Of a DNA stretch of 64,000 bases, positions 27,340 to 35,881 are shown one piece after another. Each line of letters opens with the position of its first letter. Position 1 is the stretch's first letter. The position numbers and the translations under genes were made by a program. The notes beneath the pieces are model-generated. The model searched no databases. It was not told where the DNA came from and was given only the letters and a program-made list of their open reading frames with translations. The stretch is from Gammaproteobacteria bacterium (GTDB lineage: Bacteria > Pseudomonadota > Gammaproteobacteria > Steroidobacterales > Rariloculaceae), in the NCBI GenBank assembly GCA_022820625.1, contig JAJEFE010000110.1, positions 1-64,000 of the forward strand, in the 5' to 3' direction.

Positions 27340-28500
27340 TTGAGCCGTTACAGAATCCATCGGGAACGGGCCATTGTCGCGTTCGGTATCTTTGCCACCC
27401 TGTGGGGCGTGGGCAATATGTCCTTTTTCACGATGCCGCACCTGATCGAGGGGCTTGTTTCAGGTCCGATGGGCCTCAGTGAAAGCCGGGCAGGGCTGGT
27501 GGGCACCATCGAACTGATGTGCCTGGCGGCAACGATCATTGTGCTGTCGCCGCGGATGGGAACCATCGCCAGGCGCAGGCTCGCACTGATCGGCATGGCG
27601 ATCGCGGCGGCAGGATTCGGCGCCTCCTCGCTGTTCGACCAAATTCCATTGATCATCGCCTGCAGGATCGTGGCCGGCGTCGGCGCCGGTTGCGCCATGG
27701 CGGCGGCCAACGCCGCGGTCGCGTCGCTGGATGAACCCGAGCAGATCTATGCGTGGACGTTCATGCTCGGTTCGCCCGTTCAAGCCGTCCTGATCTCTGT
27801 AATGCCCTACTTCGTCGCGTCCGATGGCCACTCGGGCGCCTATGCATACCAGGCAATCTGGGCCCTGGGCTTCATCGCCATTGCCTGGTTCCTGTTCCCC
27901 AGGGACGTGGAGGCGGCCGAAACGGCGGTGGCGGAAAAGTGGGTTCCGAATTTCCTCGAGATCGTGATGATTTTCGCGATATTCCTGTTCCTGATCGGCG
28001 ATGGAGGAACCTGGTCGTTTGTCGAACGTGTCGCCATTTCGATCGGCATCGACATTCATACGTATGGACGGGTACTGGGCGTGGCCGTGCTCGTGGTCCC
28101 GCTCGGGGCAGCGCTGGCGTCGGCGGTGGGAATGCGGTTTGGCAGATACTGGCCGCTCGCCGTCGGACTGTGCGGAATGGCAGCTTCGGTGTACGTGCTG
28201 ACGCATACGGCCGTGCAGGGCGTACTGATGGGCGCGCAACTGTCGTATAACTTCGTCTATGCCTTTGCCCTGCCCTTCGTTTATGGCACCGCGGCGGCCA
28301 TGGACCCCAAGGGTCGCGTCATCGTTGCCGCCATGGGCGTCGGCCTGATCGGCGGCGCGTCCGCCCCCTTCGTCAGCGGTGTACTGGCCGAAACGACAGG
28401 CACATACGAAACGTTGGGTGTCGTATACGGCGGCATTTTCCTGACCGTTCTCGTGCTCACGGTCCTGGTCAGCCGCACTCTCCCGCCCCCGGAATCCTGA
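27340..28500 (+). CDS. Major facilitator superfamily transporter
   Basis: A 386-residue inner-membrane protein with about 12 predicted helices in two halves; the loop between the second and third helices reads L-S-P-R-M-G-T-I-A-R-R-R-L-A, similar to the MFS signature. No ATG is available near the N-terminus: a TTG at 27340 with GAGAAG just upstream is the most likely start and leaves R-A-I-V-A-F-G-I-F-A as the first helix. It lies 46 bases after the M29/NicX-like gene and eight before the MDR gene, so it probably moves the substrate or product of those enzymes. The substrate is unknown. Confidence 0.85.
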   Translation: MSRYRIHRERAIVAFGIFATLWGVGNMSFFTMPHLIEGLVSGPMGLSESRAGLVGTIELMCLAATIIVLSPRMGTIARRRLALIGMAIAAAGFGASSLFDQIPLIIACRIVAGVGAGCAMAAANAAVASLDEPEQIYAWTFMLGSPVQAVLISVMPYFVASDGHSGAYAYQAIWALGFIAIAWFLFPRDVEAAETAVAEKWVPNFLEIVMIFAIFLFLIGDGGTWSFVERVAISIGIDIHTYGRVLGVAVLVVPLGAALASAVGMRFGRYWPLAVGLCGMAASVYVLTHTAVQGVLMGAQLSYNFVYAFALPFVYGTAAAMDPKGRVIVAAMGVGLIGGASAPFVSGVLAETTGTYETLGVVYGGIFLTVLVLTVLVSRTLPPPES

Positions 28501-28507
28501 GCGCATC

Positions 28508-29506
28508 ATGAGAAAGGCGATGATGCGCTCGTTCGGGCCTCCGGACGTTCTGGAACTCGTCGAGGCGGAGATTCCCAGCCCAAAGCCTCATGAAGTACTG
28601 GTCAGGGTGACATCCATCGGGATGAATCGCTCCGACGTGGATTGCCGGCAGGGCATCTATCCGGTCAAGCCCCACCTGCCAAGCGGAATCGGCTGGGAAG
28701 CCGGCGGCATCGTCGTACAGGCGGACGAGAATTCGACCTTCAAGGCGGGCGATCGCGTAAGTTCGCTGCCCTGTTCGAAGTTTGTCGACGTTACCGACTA
28801 CGGGAGGACTGCCGATTACTTCGTTGCCAACGCGGAGTGGCTGACGAATACGCCGGACAGCGTCCCCGACCGTGATGCCGGCGCCATCTGGATCAATTAC
28901 CTCACGGCCTACGGTGCGCTCATGGACGTGGGCAAGCTGGAGCAGGGCGAAACGATCGTCATCTCCGCGGCATCGGGCGCCACCGGGATCGCGGCCATGC
29001 AGATCGCGAAACTGAGCGGGGCGAGGGTCATCGCGACCACCCGATCCGACGACAAGTGCGACCGCTTGCTGGCCGCCGGCGCCGATCACGTCATCAATAC
29101 CCGTACGGAAGACTATGTCTGCCGCGCGCTGACGCTGACGGGAGACCGTGGCGCGGACTTCATTTTCGACCCGATCACCGGGCCCTTCGTCGCCCGGCAC
29201 CTCGAAGCCGTACGGCGCAACGGCCGTGTGCTGATCTATGGCGTGCTTACCTATCCCGAGTTCGCCAGTTTCGACCCCGATGTCCTGATCAACAAGCACA
29301 TCACGCTGCGGGGCTATACCGTGGACGATCCTTATCTGACCGACCGGTCAGCCCTGACCGCGGCAATCCGGGTAATTTCCGATCACCTCGACGAAGGCGG
29401 ACTTCGACCCGTCATTTGCAGGAGATTCCCTCTGGAGCAAGTGGTCGAGGCGCACGAGTATTCGGAAAGTGGCCAGCAGTTCGGGAAAATCCTGATCAAT
29501 CCATAG
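28508..29506 (+). CDS. Zinc-free MDR oxidoreductase (quinone-oxidoreductase-like), second copy
   Basis: A 332-residue medium-chain dehydrogenase/reductase with M-N-R-S-D-V-D-C-R-Q-G in the GroES-like half and S-A-A-S-G-A-T-G-I-A-A-M-Q-I-A-K in the Rossmann half. The usual zinc ligands are not evident. It is related to the MDR at 19066 and likewise directly precedes a TonB receptor gene, so the two catabolic modules share this step. The reaction is probably NADPH-dependent reduction of an enone or quinone-like intermediate, by family analogy only. Confidence 0.88.
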   Translation: MRKAMMRSFGPPDVLELVEAEIPSPKPHEVLVRVTSIGMNRSDVDCRQGIYPVKPHLPSGIGWEAGGIVVQADENSTFKAGDRVSSLPCSKFVDVTDYGRTADYFVANAEWLTNTPDSVPDRDAGAIWINYLTAYGALMDVGKLEQGETIVISAASGATGIAAMQIAKLSGARVIATTRSDDKCDRLLAAGADHVINTRTEDYVCRALTLTGDRGADFIFDPITGPFVARHLEAVRRNGRVLIYGVLTYPEFASFDPDVLINKHITLRGYTVDDPYLTDRSALTAAIRVISDHLDEGGLRPVICRRFPLEQVVEAHEYSESGQQFGKILINP

Positions 29507-29598
29507 TCTCAGTCCCTTGGCTTGACCAGGGCGTTAACCAGCGACAATTCGGTCATGGATGTGGCGACATTGCGACAGATGTTTCGTATATTATCGGC

Positions 29599-29613
29599 TG
29601 AATATAGTATACA
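29599..29613. promoter_or_regulatory. Putative operator before the TonB receptor with the in-frame stop
   Basis: TGAATATAGTATACA matches the palindrome at 43161 in 12 of 15 positions; its arms, TGAAT-AT and GT-ATACA, differ from symmetry at two positions. It is followed by AT, giving the shared GTATACAAT right half. It lies 89 bases before the receptor start. Confidence 0.45.
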
Positions 29614-29702
29614 ATCGAAGGGTCTGAAGAACTGGTTCGCCAGCGTTGGGGCTGGCGCCAAAACGCGCCAGATTCAGAACTTACGATGCGAGGGGAACAA
29701 CG

Positions 29703-32024
29703 ATGAAACGATTTGTAACCGAGGTCTGCTCCCGGTTGTTGCTGGTATTGAGTGCCGTTACGTTTGGCTTCGGAACCGCGTTCGGCCAGGAGTGAGAAGA
29801 AGGCCCGGCTGTTCTTGAAGAGATCATTGTCACCGCGGAAAGAAGGGAACAGGCCCTGAGCGATGTCCCCATGGCCATCGCGGCTTTCGGGCAGGAAACG
29901 ATCGAGGCCAGGGGCTACACCAACCTGGAGAGTTTTTTCAGACAGGTGCCATCGGTTTCGCTGCTTGACGGCGGAGCGCAGCGCAAACAGGTGATTATCC
30001 GCGGCATCGCCATCGACGCAGGCGTGCGGGCCGGGGGCCTGAGTTCCTCCTACGTGGACGAGACCCTGGTCACGGGCGGAAGTTTTCCTCTCGACCCGCG
30101 CATGTTTGACATGCAGCGGGTCGAGGTTCTCAAGGGCCCGCAGGGCACCCTGTACGGCGGTGGATCCATTTCCGGTTCGGTGCGCTATATCACGAACAAG
30201 CCGAATGCCGACGAGTTCCAGGCCAATGTCGCATTCGACACCTCCAAGACCCAGGGTTCGAAGCAGGGTTACTCGTTCGACGCGATGGTCAATATACCCC
30301 TGGTAGAGAACGTATTGGCATTCCGGGGCGTTGTGTTCTCCGCTGACAACGCCGGCTACTACGATAATCCGTACCTGGGCATGACCAGCCAGGGACAGTT
30401 CGACCAGCGGGGGGGGCGGTTGATGTTGCAGTGGACGCCCTCCGACACGTTCACGGCGACCGGCACCTATTTCATGGACGAGACCTTCCAGGACGGCTGG
30501 TACCGGGCCACCGGCGAGGATTGGGCGGCGCGGCAACAAAACAACCGCCTGCAGGAGGTTCTTACGGCCGAGGCCGACATACTGGCCCTCAACCTGGATT
30601 GGGATGTCGGCTGGGCGACCATCACGTCCGCAACCGCGATTCTCGACTTCTACAGCTATCGCAAGGTTGACAGGACGTTTCTCGGGATCGACCAGTTCTG
30701 GGACGACGCGCGGCTGACGGTGCTCGACGATACCTGGGACGAAACCCTTTCCGAAGAGTTGCGTATCGTGTCCGCTCCCGACCAGTTCGGGAACTTCGAC
30801 TGGATCGCCGGGATCTTCTACTCGGACTTCGACCCTTACGTTGAAGTCGGAGACTACATCGGAATCGGCGACCGCTACGACCAGAACAATGCCGGCGACC
30901 GTTTCGTGGCAGCGGCCCCTCATCAAGAATATGTGACTCCGTTTCCCGAGGGTTACGTCTCCCCGTTCGGAGTGCCCGAAGTCCCTGGCACCTATCCCGA
31001 CATGATCTATCGGGAAATATCGGAACACCCCCAAAAACAGGTGGCGTTCTTCGGAGAGTTGACCTACAACTTCACCGACGATTTTTCGGCGACGGTCGGG
31101 GTGCGCGATACCAGCACTACCACGAGCGGCTCCTTCGTAAACCAGGTTGCCGATGCCTGGCCCGATCCTGTCTTTACCGAGACGGTTGTCTTTCCGGAGT
31201 ACACGGAACCGCATACCAACTACATGTTGAACCTGGTGTACAACGTCAACGATGACGTCATGATATTCGGTCGTGCCGCGGAGGGGTTCCGGGTCGGAAC
31301 CGGCGGAGCCAACCCGGTCGTCCAGCCCAGTTGTCAGGAACTGGCCAGGCAAGTGCTGGGGTTCACGCCGGGCCCGGTCGCCTCGGACTCCATGTGGGCC
31401 TATGAAGTGGGCACCAAGATGACGCTGGCCGACGGCCGCATGGTGGTCAATGCGGGACTCTACCGGAACGAGTGGACGGACCTTCAGGTCCGGGTCAGAC
31501 TGCAGGGTGACGCAACCTGCAGCATCAGCTTCCCGCAGAACCTCGCGGCGGCGACCGGGAATGGCGGCGAATTCACGCTGGATTACCTGGTTTCCGATCG
31601 ATTGCAGGTCGGACTTTCCGGAAGCTTTGTCGACTTTACGGTCGATGCCGGCGCCGAGTTCCTGGGCGCGAATGTCGGCGACCGTTTGCCGAGTCATCCG
31701 GACCTTACGCTGAGCGGCAACTTCGACTACAGCTTCCCGTTCGTCGCGGGCTGGGAGGGATTTGCCAGAGGCGAAATGAACTACATCGGCGAAATGGTCG
31801 GGGATTTTGTCGGTCCCGGCGCCGACCGCATTGACTTCGGAAAATATACCGTTGCCAATCTCCGGGTGGGCGCAACCGACGGCCGATGGGAATGGACGCT
31901 GTACGCCAACAACCTGTTCAACTCGGACGGATTGACATTCCAGTTCAGGGACAGGAGAAACCGGGTCGAGTCCCTGGTAATCAGGCCGTTTACGCTCGGC
32001 GTCAATGTCCGCACGCGATTCTAG
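29703..32024 (+). pseudogene. TonB-dependent receptor interrupted by one in-frame TGA
   Basis: The ATG at 29703 opens a normal signal peptide (M-K-R-F-V-T-E-V, hydrophobic core, F-G-Q-E). It is followed at once by an in-frame TGA at 29793-29795. The same frame then continues without another stop for about 740 codons: the TonB box L-E-E-I-I-V-T-A-E-R-R, plug with V-E-V-L-K-G-P-Q-G-T-L-Y-G-G-G, a barrel and the C-terminal strand L-G-V-N-V-R-T-R-F. Later starts such as the ATG at 29871 would lack both signal peptide and TonB box. A recent nonsense mutation or a single-base error in the sequence explains this best. The receptor is most similar in plan to the one at 43239. Its end overlaps the start of an M24 gene by about 20 bases. 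Confidence 0.85.
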
Positions 32025-33525
32025 CCCTTGCTGGGACGTCGATAGGCGAAGGGCAGGCGAAACCGCCTTTTCGGCGGTCGATGCGACAACCCGCCGTAGC
32101 CGGCGTTGCGCTGGTGGGTGGGTGATCGCATTGGCCGCCGCTTTCTTTGTGGCTGGCCCTGCGTCGCCTCAAGGGCTGATTCCGATTCCCTATTCCGGTG
32201 ACGACCTGGTGCCGCGGCCCGATGTGGATGTATGGCTGCGCCTGATACGCAACGACAAGCTCGACCTCATACTGCCCGGCGCCATGCGGGAGCACGGGAT
32301 CGACATGTGGATCCACGTGGCCCGGGCCGGCGACCCGGACCCGTTGGCCTACGAACTCGGCATCACGGACGGATACCTGATTTTTACCGACGTTGGCGAC
32401 CGGATAGAACGGGCCGCGTTCGCGGGCGTGTTCGGCGGCACCGGCGCCATCGAAAACATCGATGTCATGGCATCTCCCGAGCTGGCCCAGGCCATCACCG
32501 GATACGAGTACGGCAACGTCGACTTTTCGGTCTACGACGAGATTCGGGACTATGTCGCCGGGCACGACCCGGAGACCATCGGAGTTAATTTTTCGGAATG
32601 GCTGGCGGTTGCCGACGGGATATCTCACACCCAGTATCAGAAACTTGAGCGGATTCTCGGGCCTGAGCTCTCATCCAGGATCGTTTCGGCCGAGTACCTC
32701 ATCACCGACTTTCGGTCGCGCCGGTTGTCCCTGGAGGTTGCCGTGCAGGCCATGCTGCTGGAGATGGCGCGCCAGAACGCCATGACGGGGCTGGCGAACA
32801 TCGAGCCGGGCCGAACGACCATCGGTGAGGTGGGCGGCCATATCCGCATCTATTATTCGGCCGTATCGGAACGCATTCGCGAGCCCTACGCCACCGGCTG
32901 GATCAGCCATCCGGAATACGTGCTGCAGCGCGGCGACCTGTTCGCTTGGAACGGCGGCGCCGATCATTTCCTGGATTTCGGATTCTCCTCCTTCGGCGTG
33001 AACACGAAGGTGCATGCCTACATTCTCCGGGAGGGCGAGACCGGGGTTCCGGAGAGCCTGCAGCGGGTCTGGGACTACGGCAAGCAGGCGCAGGGCATCA
33101 TCCGGGACAATGTCCGGGTGGGAATGACCTCGGGCGAGGCCCTGAACCAGATCGTCGCCGCCCTGGAGCAGGAAGGCTACATCTACACGCCTTTCCCCGA
33201 TGATCCCGCAACCGACTACCGGATGATCCAGGAGTACCTCGGGGACAACGACAGCCCGGGGTTCTACATCGATCTGCACGCCATGGGCAACAACGGCGGG
33301 GATCTGGTCACGCTGGGACCGTCCATCGCGCCGTTCCGCCGCGACCGTGACCCCTTCATCATGCATCCGAACCATATCTTCGCCTTCGAGTACGCCGTTC
33401 ATCTGAACGTCCCCGAGCGGCCCGGATACCCTGTGACCATCAATTTCTCCAATCCGCAGGTGCTGACCACGAACGGCGTAGAATGGATTCAGGATCCGAA
33501 CTACGGGATCTACCTGATTCACTGA
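32005..33525 (+). CDS. Exported M24-fold protein lacking most metal ligands
   Basis: Up to 506 residues, paralogous to the M24 proteins at 23306, 24627 and 50412 (I-R-N-D-K-L-D-L-I-L-P-G-A-M-R at the N-terminal domain). Both metal aspartates are asparagine (F-A-W-N-G-G and F-G-V-N-T-K) and the last glutamate is serine (I-N-F-S-N-P). The histidine in D-L-H-A-M-G and the glutamate in F-E-Y remain. That is the pattern expected of metal-free creatinase-type hydrolases or of pseudoenzymes. The start is unclear: the ATG at 32005 lies inside the receptor gene and gives a long basic leader, while a GTG about 115 bases further on gives a compact signal peptide (V-I-A-L-A-A-A-F-F-V-A-G-P-A-S-P-Q). Confidence 0.83.
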   Translation: MSARDSSPCWDVDRRRAGETAFSAVDATTRRSRRCAGGWVIALAAAFFVAGPASPQGLIPIPYSGDDLVPRPDVDVWLRLIRNDKLDLILPGAMREHGIDMWIHVARAGDPDPLAYELGITDGYLIFTDVGDRIERAAFAGVFGGTGAIENIDVMASPELAQAITGYEYGNVDFSVYDEIRDYVAGHDPETIGVNFSEWLAVADGISHTQYQKLERILGPELSSRIVSAEYLITDFRSRRLSLEVAVQAMLLEMARQNAMTGLANIEPGRTTIGEVGGHIRIYYSAVSERIREPYATGWISHPEYVLQRGDLFAWNGGADHFLDFGFSSFGVNTKVHAYILREGETGVPESLQRVWDYGKQAQGIIRDNVRVGMTSGEALNQIVAALEQEGYIYTPFPDDPATDYRMIQEYLGDNDSPGFYIDLHAMGNNGGDLVTLGPSIAPFRRDRDPFIMHPNHIFAFEYAVHLNVPERPGYPVTINFSNPQVLTTNGVEWIQDPNYGIYLIH

Positions 33526-33548
33526 ACCCGGAATCCGAGGAGGAATCT

Positions 33549-34397
33549 GTGGAACTTTCTGTCGAACATGGGTCGAAGGCCTCCGCGCCGACAACCGGAT
33601 CGCACCGGTACTTCGATCTGAACGGTCTGGCCGAACTTTCCGGAAAAGGCACGGCGCGCACCCTCTACGAATGCAAGCCCTTCAAGTTCAGGCATGAATT
33701 TGCGGCGAATGCCTGGTTTTCCCGGGACCGTATACTGGAACTGGCCGAAGCCCTGCCGGAGACGAGCGTCGAGTACAACCTGGCAGACATTCCGGTTAGC
33801 CAGCCGGTCACCACGATGCCCCACAGCGGCCTGTCTCTGCAGGAAACGATCAAGAACATCGAGAACTGTGGATCCTGGGTGTTGCTCAAGAGCGTGGAAC
33901 AACACGGCGACTACGCTGAACTGCTCGATCGTTGCCTGAAAGAGATCGGTGAGAAGCTCGGCCTGCACGTCGACGAGATGCTTGCGCCGAGGAGTTTTCT
34001 ATTCCTTACATCGTCGGGAGGCGTGACGCCGTTTCACTTCGATCCGGAACACAATTTTCTGTTGCAGATCGAGGGCCGCAAGAAAATCCAGATCTTTGAA
34101 CCATTCGACGGCTCCATCGTGAACCATCGGCAGATGCAGGATTTCGTGGCCGGGGCGCATCGAAACCTCCCCTTTGACGAGTCGATTGCCGAACGTGGCG
34201 AGTGGTTCGATTTCAGCGCCGGGGAAGGCGTCTACATTCCGTTCCTCGCGCCCCACTGGGTAAAGAACACCGGATCCGTCTCCGTCTCCTTCAGCATCAG
34301 CTTCGAGACGGCGAAGACCAAGCGCAAGCTGTCAACGTATCGACGCGACCAGACCGATGCTCCCGACACGCTATTTCATGAACAAGGGCAGGGCTGA
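33549..34397 (+). CDS. JmjC/cupin-8-type Fe(II)/2-oxoglutarate oxygenase-like protein
   Basis: About 282 residues with a cupin-8 (JmjC-like) domain in the C-terminal half. The iron-binding H-x-D lies in T-P-F-H-F-D-P-E-H-N, and the distal histidine in A-P-H-W-V-K-N, before the final strand S-V-S-F-S-I-S-F-E. The open frame reaches back to 33483, but the GTG at 33549 is preferred because AGGAGG lies just upstream, 24 bases after the M24 stop. There is no signal peptide. Genes of this type often accompany TonB receptors in proteobacteria; whether they hydroxylate proteins or small molecules is not known in general. Here it sits between an exported M24 protein and an exported amidohydrolase. Confidence 0.82.
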   Translation: MELSVEHGSKASAPTTGSHRYFDLNGLAELSGKGTARTLYECKPFKFRHEFAANAWFSRDRILELAEALPETSVEYNLADIPVSQPVTTMPHSGLSLQETIKNIENCGSWVLLKSVEQHGDYAELLDRCLKEIGEKLGLHVDEMLAPRSFLFLTSSGGVTPFHFDPEHNFLLQIEGRKKIQIFEPFDGSIVNHRQMQDFVAGAHRNLPFDESIAERGEWFDFSAGEGVYIPFLAPHWVKNTGSVSVSFSISFETAKTKRKLSTYRRDQTDAPDTLFHEQGQG

Positions 34398-34400
34398 ACC

Positions 34401-35795
34401 ATGAAAAGAACGATCCGCCATACCTGTTGCGCGTTGACCGCGCTCGCTCTCTCGACGCTGGCTTTCTCCGCCGGCGCCCAGATCAAGGTGCTCACCAATG
34501 CCAATGTGATCGACGCCACCGGCGCGCCGGTGCAGGAAGGCATGACGCTGGTCATCGACGGCAACGTGATCCGCTCCCTGACACCCGGCCCCTACGCCGC
34601 GACCGGCGACGAGGACGAGATCATCGATCTGGCGGGCGCCTGGGTGACGCCGGGCTTCTGGAACATGCATGTGCACCTGACGACGCTGCTTCCACACAAC
34701 CACGCCCTCGACAATGCGAGCGTCGGCGCCAAGGTCATTCGAGCGGGCGTCAACGCGATGGAAGGCTTGCGCCACGGCTTTACCGGACTGCGATCGGTCG
34801 GGGAAGAGCACAACATCGATGTGGTCTGGCAGCAGGCATTTGACGAGGGGTTTGCGCTCGGTCCCCGAATCTTCGCCAGCGGCGCGTCGGTCTCCCCGAC
34901 AGCCGGGCATCGGGGTGACGTCGCGTTCGGGGCCGACGGTGTCGCCGAGATACGCAAGGCAGTTCGTTCACGCATCCAGCAGGGCGCAAGCGTCATCAAG
35001 ATCGTCAACGTGGAAATGCTGCAGGACGAACTCGTCGCCGCCATCGAAACCGCGCACAGCCTCGGCGTCACCATCACCGCTCACTCCCGGGAACCGCAAC
35101 TTTATGACGCCGTCGCAGCAGGCATCGACGGCATCGAACACGGCTACGACATCACGGACGAGACCATTCAATTGATGGCGGAAATGGGTACCTTCTACGA
35201 TCCCACGATCATCTGCAATCTCAGCGACGAGTACATCAGGGAACGCGAGGCCCGGCTTGCCTCGCTGGGATATTCCGACGACGAGCAGGCGGTCAAGTGG
35301 CGCACGGCCATCGCCTATGCGGACGAACGCTCGCCCGAGCACGCCCTGCACCAGCGCCAGGCGCTGGCCAAGGCGGCCGAGGCCGGCGTGAAGTTGCTGA
35401 TCGGCTCGGACTCGATGCCGATCGGCGAGATCGGCTGGCTCGAGATGGAGCAATTCGTGCTGTCCGGGGTCAGCGAGATGGACACTCTCATCGCCGCGAC
35501 GCGCAACCCGGCGGAATTGCTGGGGGTACTCGACTCCCTCGGTACGGTCGAGGAAGGAAAACTGGCGGACCTGGTGGTGATGGCCGCCAATCCACTGGAA
35601 AACATTTCCAATATCAGAACCATCACAATGGTGTTCAAGGACGGAATTTCCGTGCCCATGGAACGGGAGCCCGGCACCCTGCGCTTCTACGACTACTACG
35701 ACTCCCTGGGGCCGCCGCAGTCCTTCCTGGAGCGCTCCGAAGCCGCTTCCGGTTTCGTCCGCGAAGGCAATCCGTACGATAGCGGACAATTATGA
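34401..35795 (+). CDS. Exported imidazolonepropionase-like amidohydrolase
   Basis: A 464-residue metal-dependent hydrolase with a signal peptide ending near F-S-A-G-A-Q. It has the barrel metal motif W-N-M-H-V-H-L, a putative lysine ligand in S-V-I-K-I-V-N, histidines in T-A-H-S-R and G-I-E-H-G, and the catalytic aspartate in I-G-S-D-S-M-P. Relatives hydrolyse cyclic amides, dipeptides or prolidase-type substrates. It begins four bases after the JmjC gene. Its stop forms ATGA with a 29-codon mini-ORF that in turn overlaps the ABC substrate-binding gene, so translation probably runs on into the transporter. It would cut a cyclic amide or peptide outside the inner membrane before uptake. Confidence 0.88.
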   Translation: MKRTIRHTCCALTALALSTLAFSAGAQIKVLTNANVIDATGAPVQEGMTLVIDGNVIRSLTPGPYAATGDEDEIIDLAGAWVTPGFWNMHVHLTTLLPHNHALDNASVGAKVIRAGVNAMEGLRHGFTGLRSVGEEHNIDVVWQQAFDEGFALGPRIFASGASVSPTAGHRGDVAFGADGVAEIRKAVRSRIQQGASVIKIVNVEMLQDELVAAIETAHSLGVTITAHSREPQLYDAVAAGIDGIEHGYDITDETIQLMAEMGTFYDPTIICNLSDEYIREREARLASLGYSDDEQAVKWRTAIAYADERSPEHALHQRQALAKAAEAGVKLLIGSDSMPIGEIGWLEMEQFVLSGVSEMDTLIAATRNPAELLGVLDSLGTVEEGKLADLVVMAANPLENISNIRTITMVFKDGISVPMEREPGTLRFYDYYDSLGPPQSFLERSEAASGFVREGNPYDSGQL

Positions 35796-35881
35796 GTTTA
35801 TCCCTCGGCTACCGGCAACGCCCGCCAGTCCCACTGGACCCGCTGTCAGGGAGCATGGCGCTCCGAAGTCTTCGCGCGTGA
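35792..35881 (+). CDS. Possible 29-residue coupling ORF between amidohydrolase and transporter
   Basis: The ATG at 35792 overlaps the amidohydrolase stop as ATGA, and the TGA at 35879-35881 overlaps the GTG start of the substrate-binding gene as GTGA. The 29 codons between contain no stop and encode a proline/leucine-rich peptide with no recognised domain. It may only relay ribosomes across an 82-base gap, or be a remnant of a longer C-terminus. Expression is unproven. Confidence 0.35.
   Translation: MSLSLGYRQRPPVPLDPLSGSMALRSLRA

Noticed and set aside
29793-29795. TGA in the receptor read as selenocysteine or tolerated readthrough
   Set aside because: The position is at the signal-peptide boundary, where no redox residue is expected. 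TGA is the normal stop in most neighbouring genes, and no stem-loop was evident after it.
29553-31697. A 714-codon minus-strand frame opposite the TonB receptor
   Set aside because: It mirrors the receptor frame in GC-rich DNA and has no domain, signal peptide or ribosome site.
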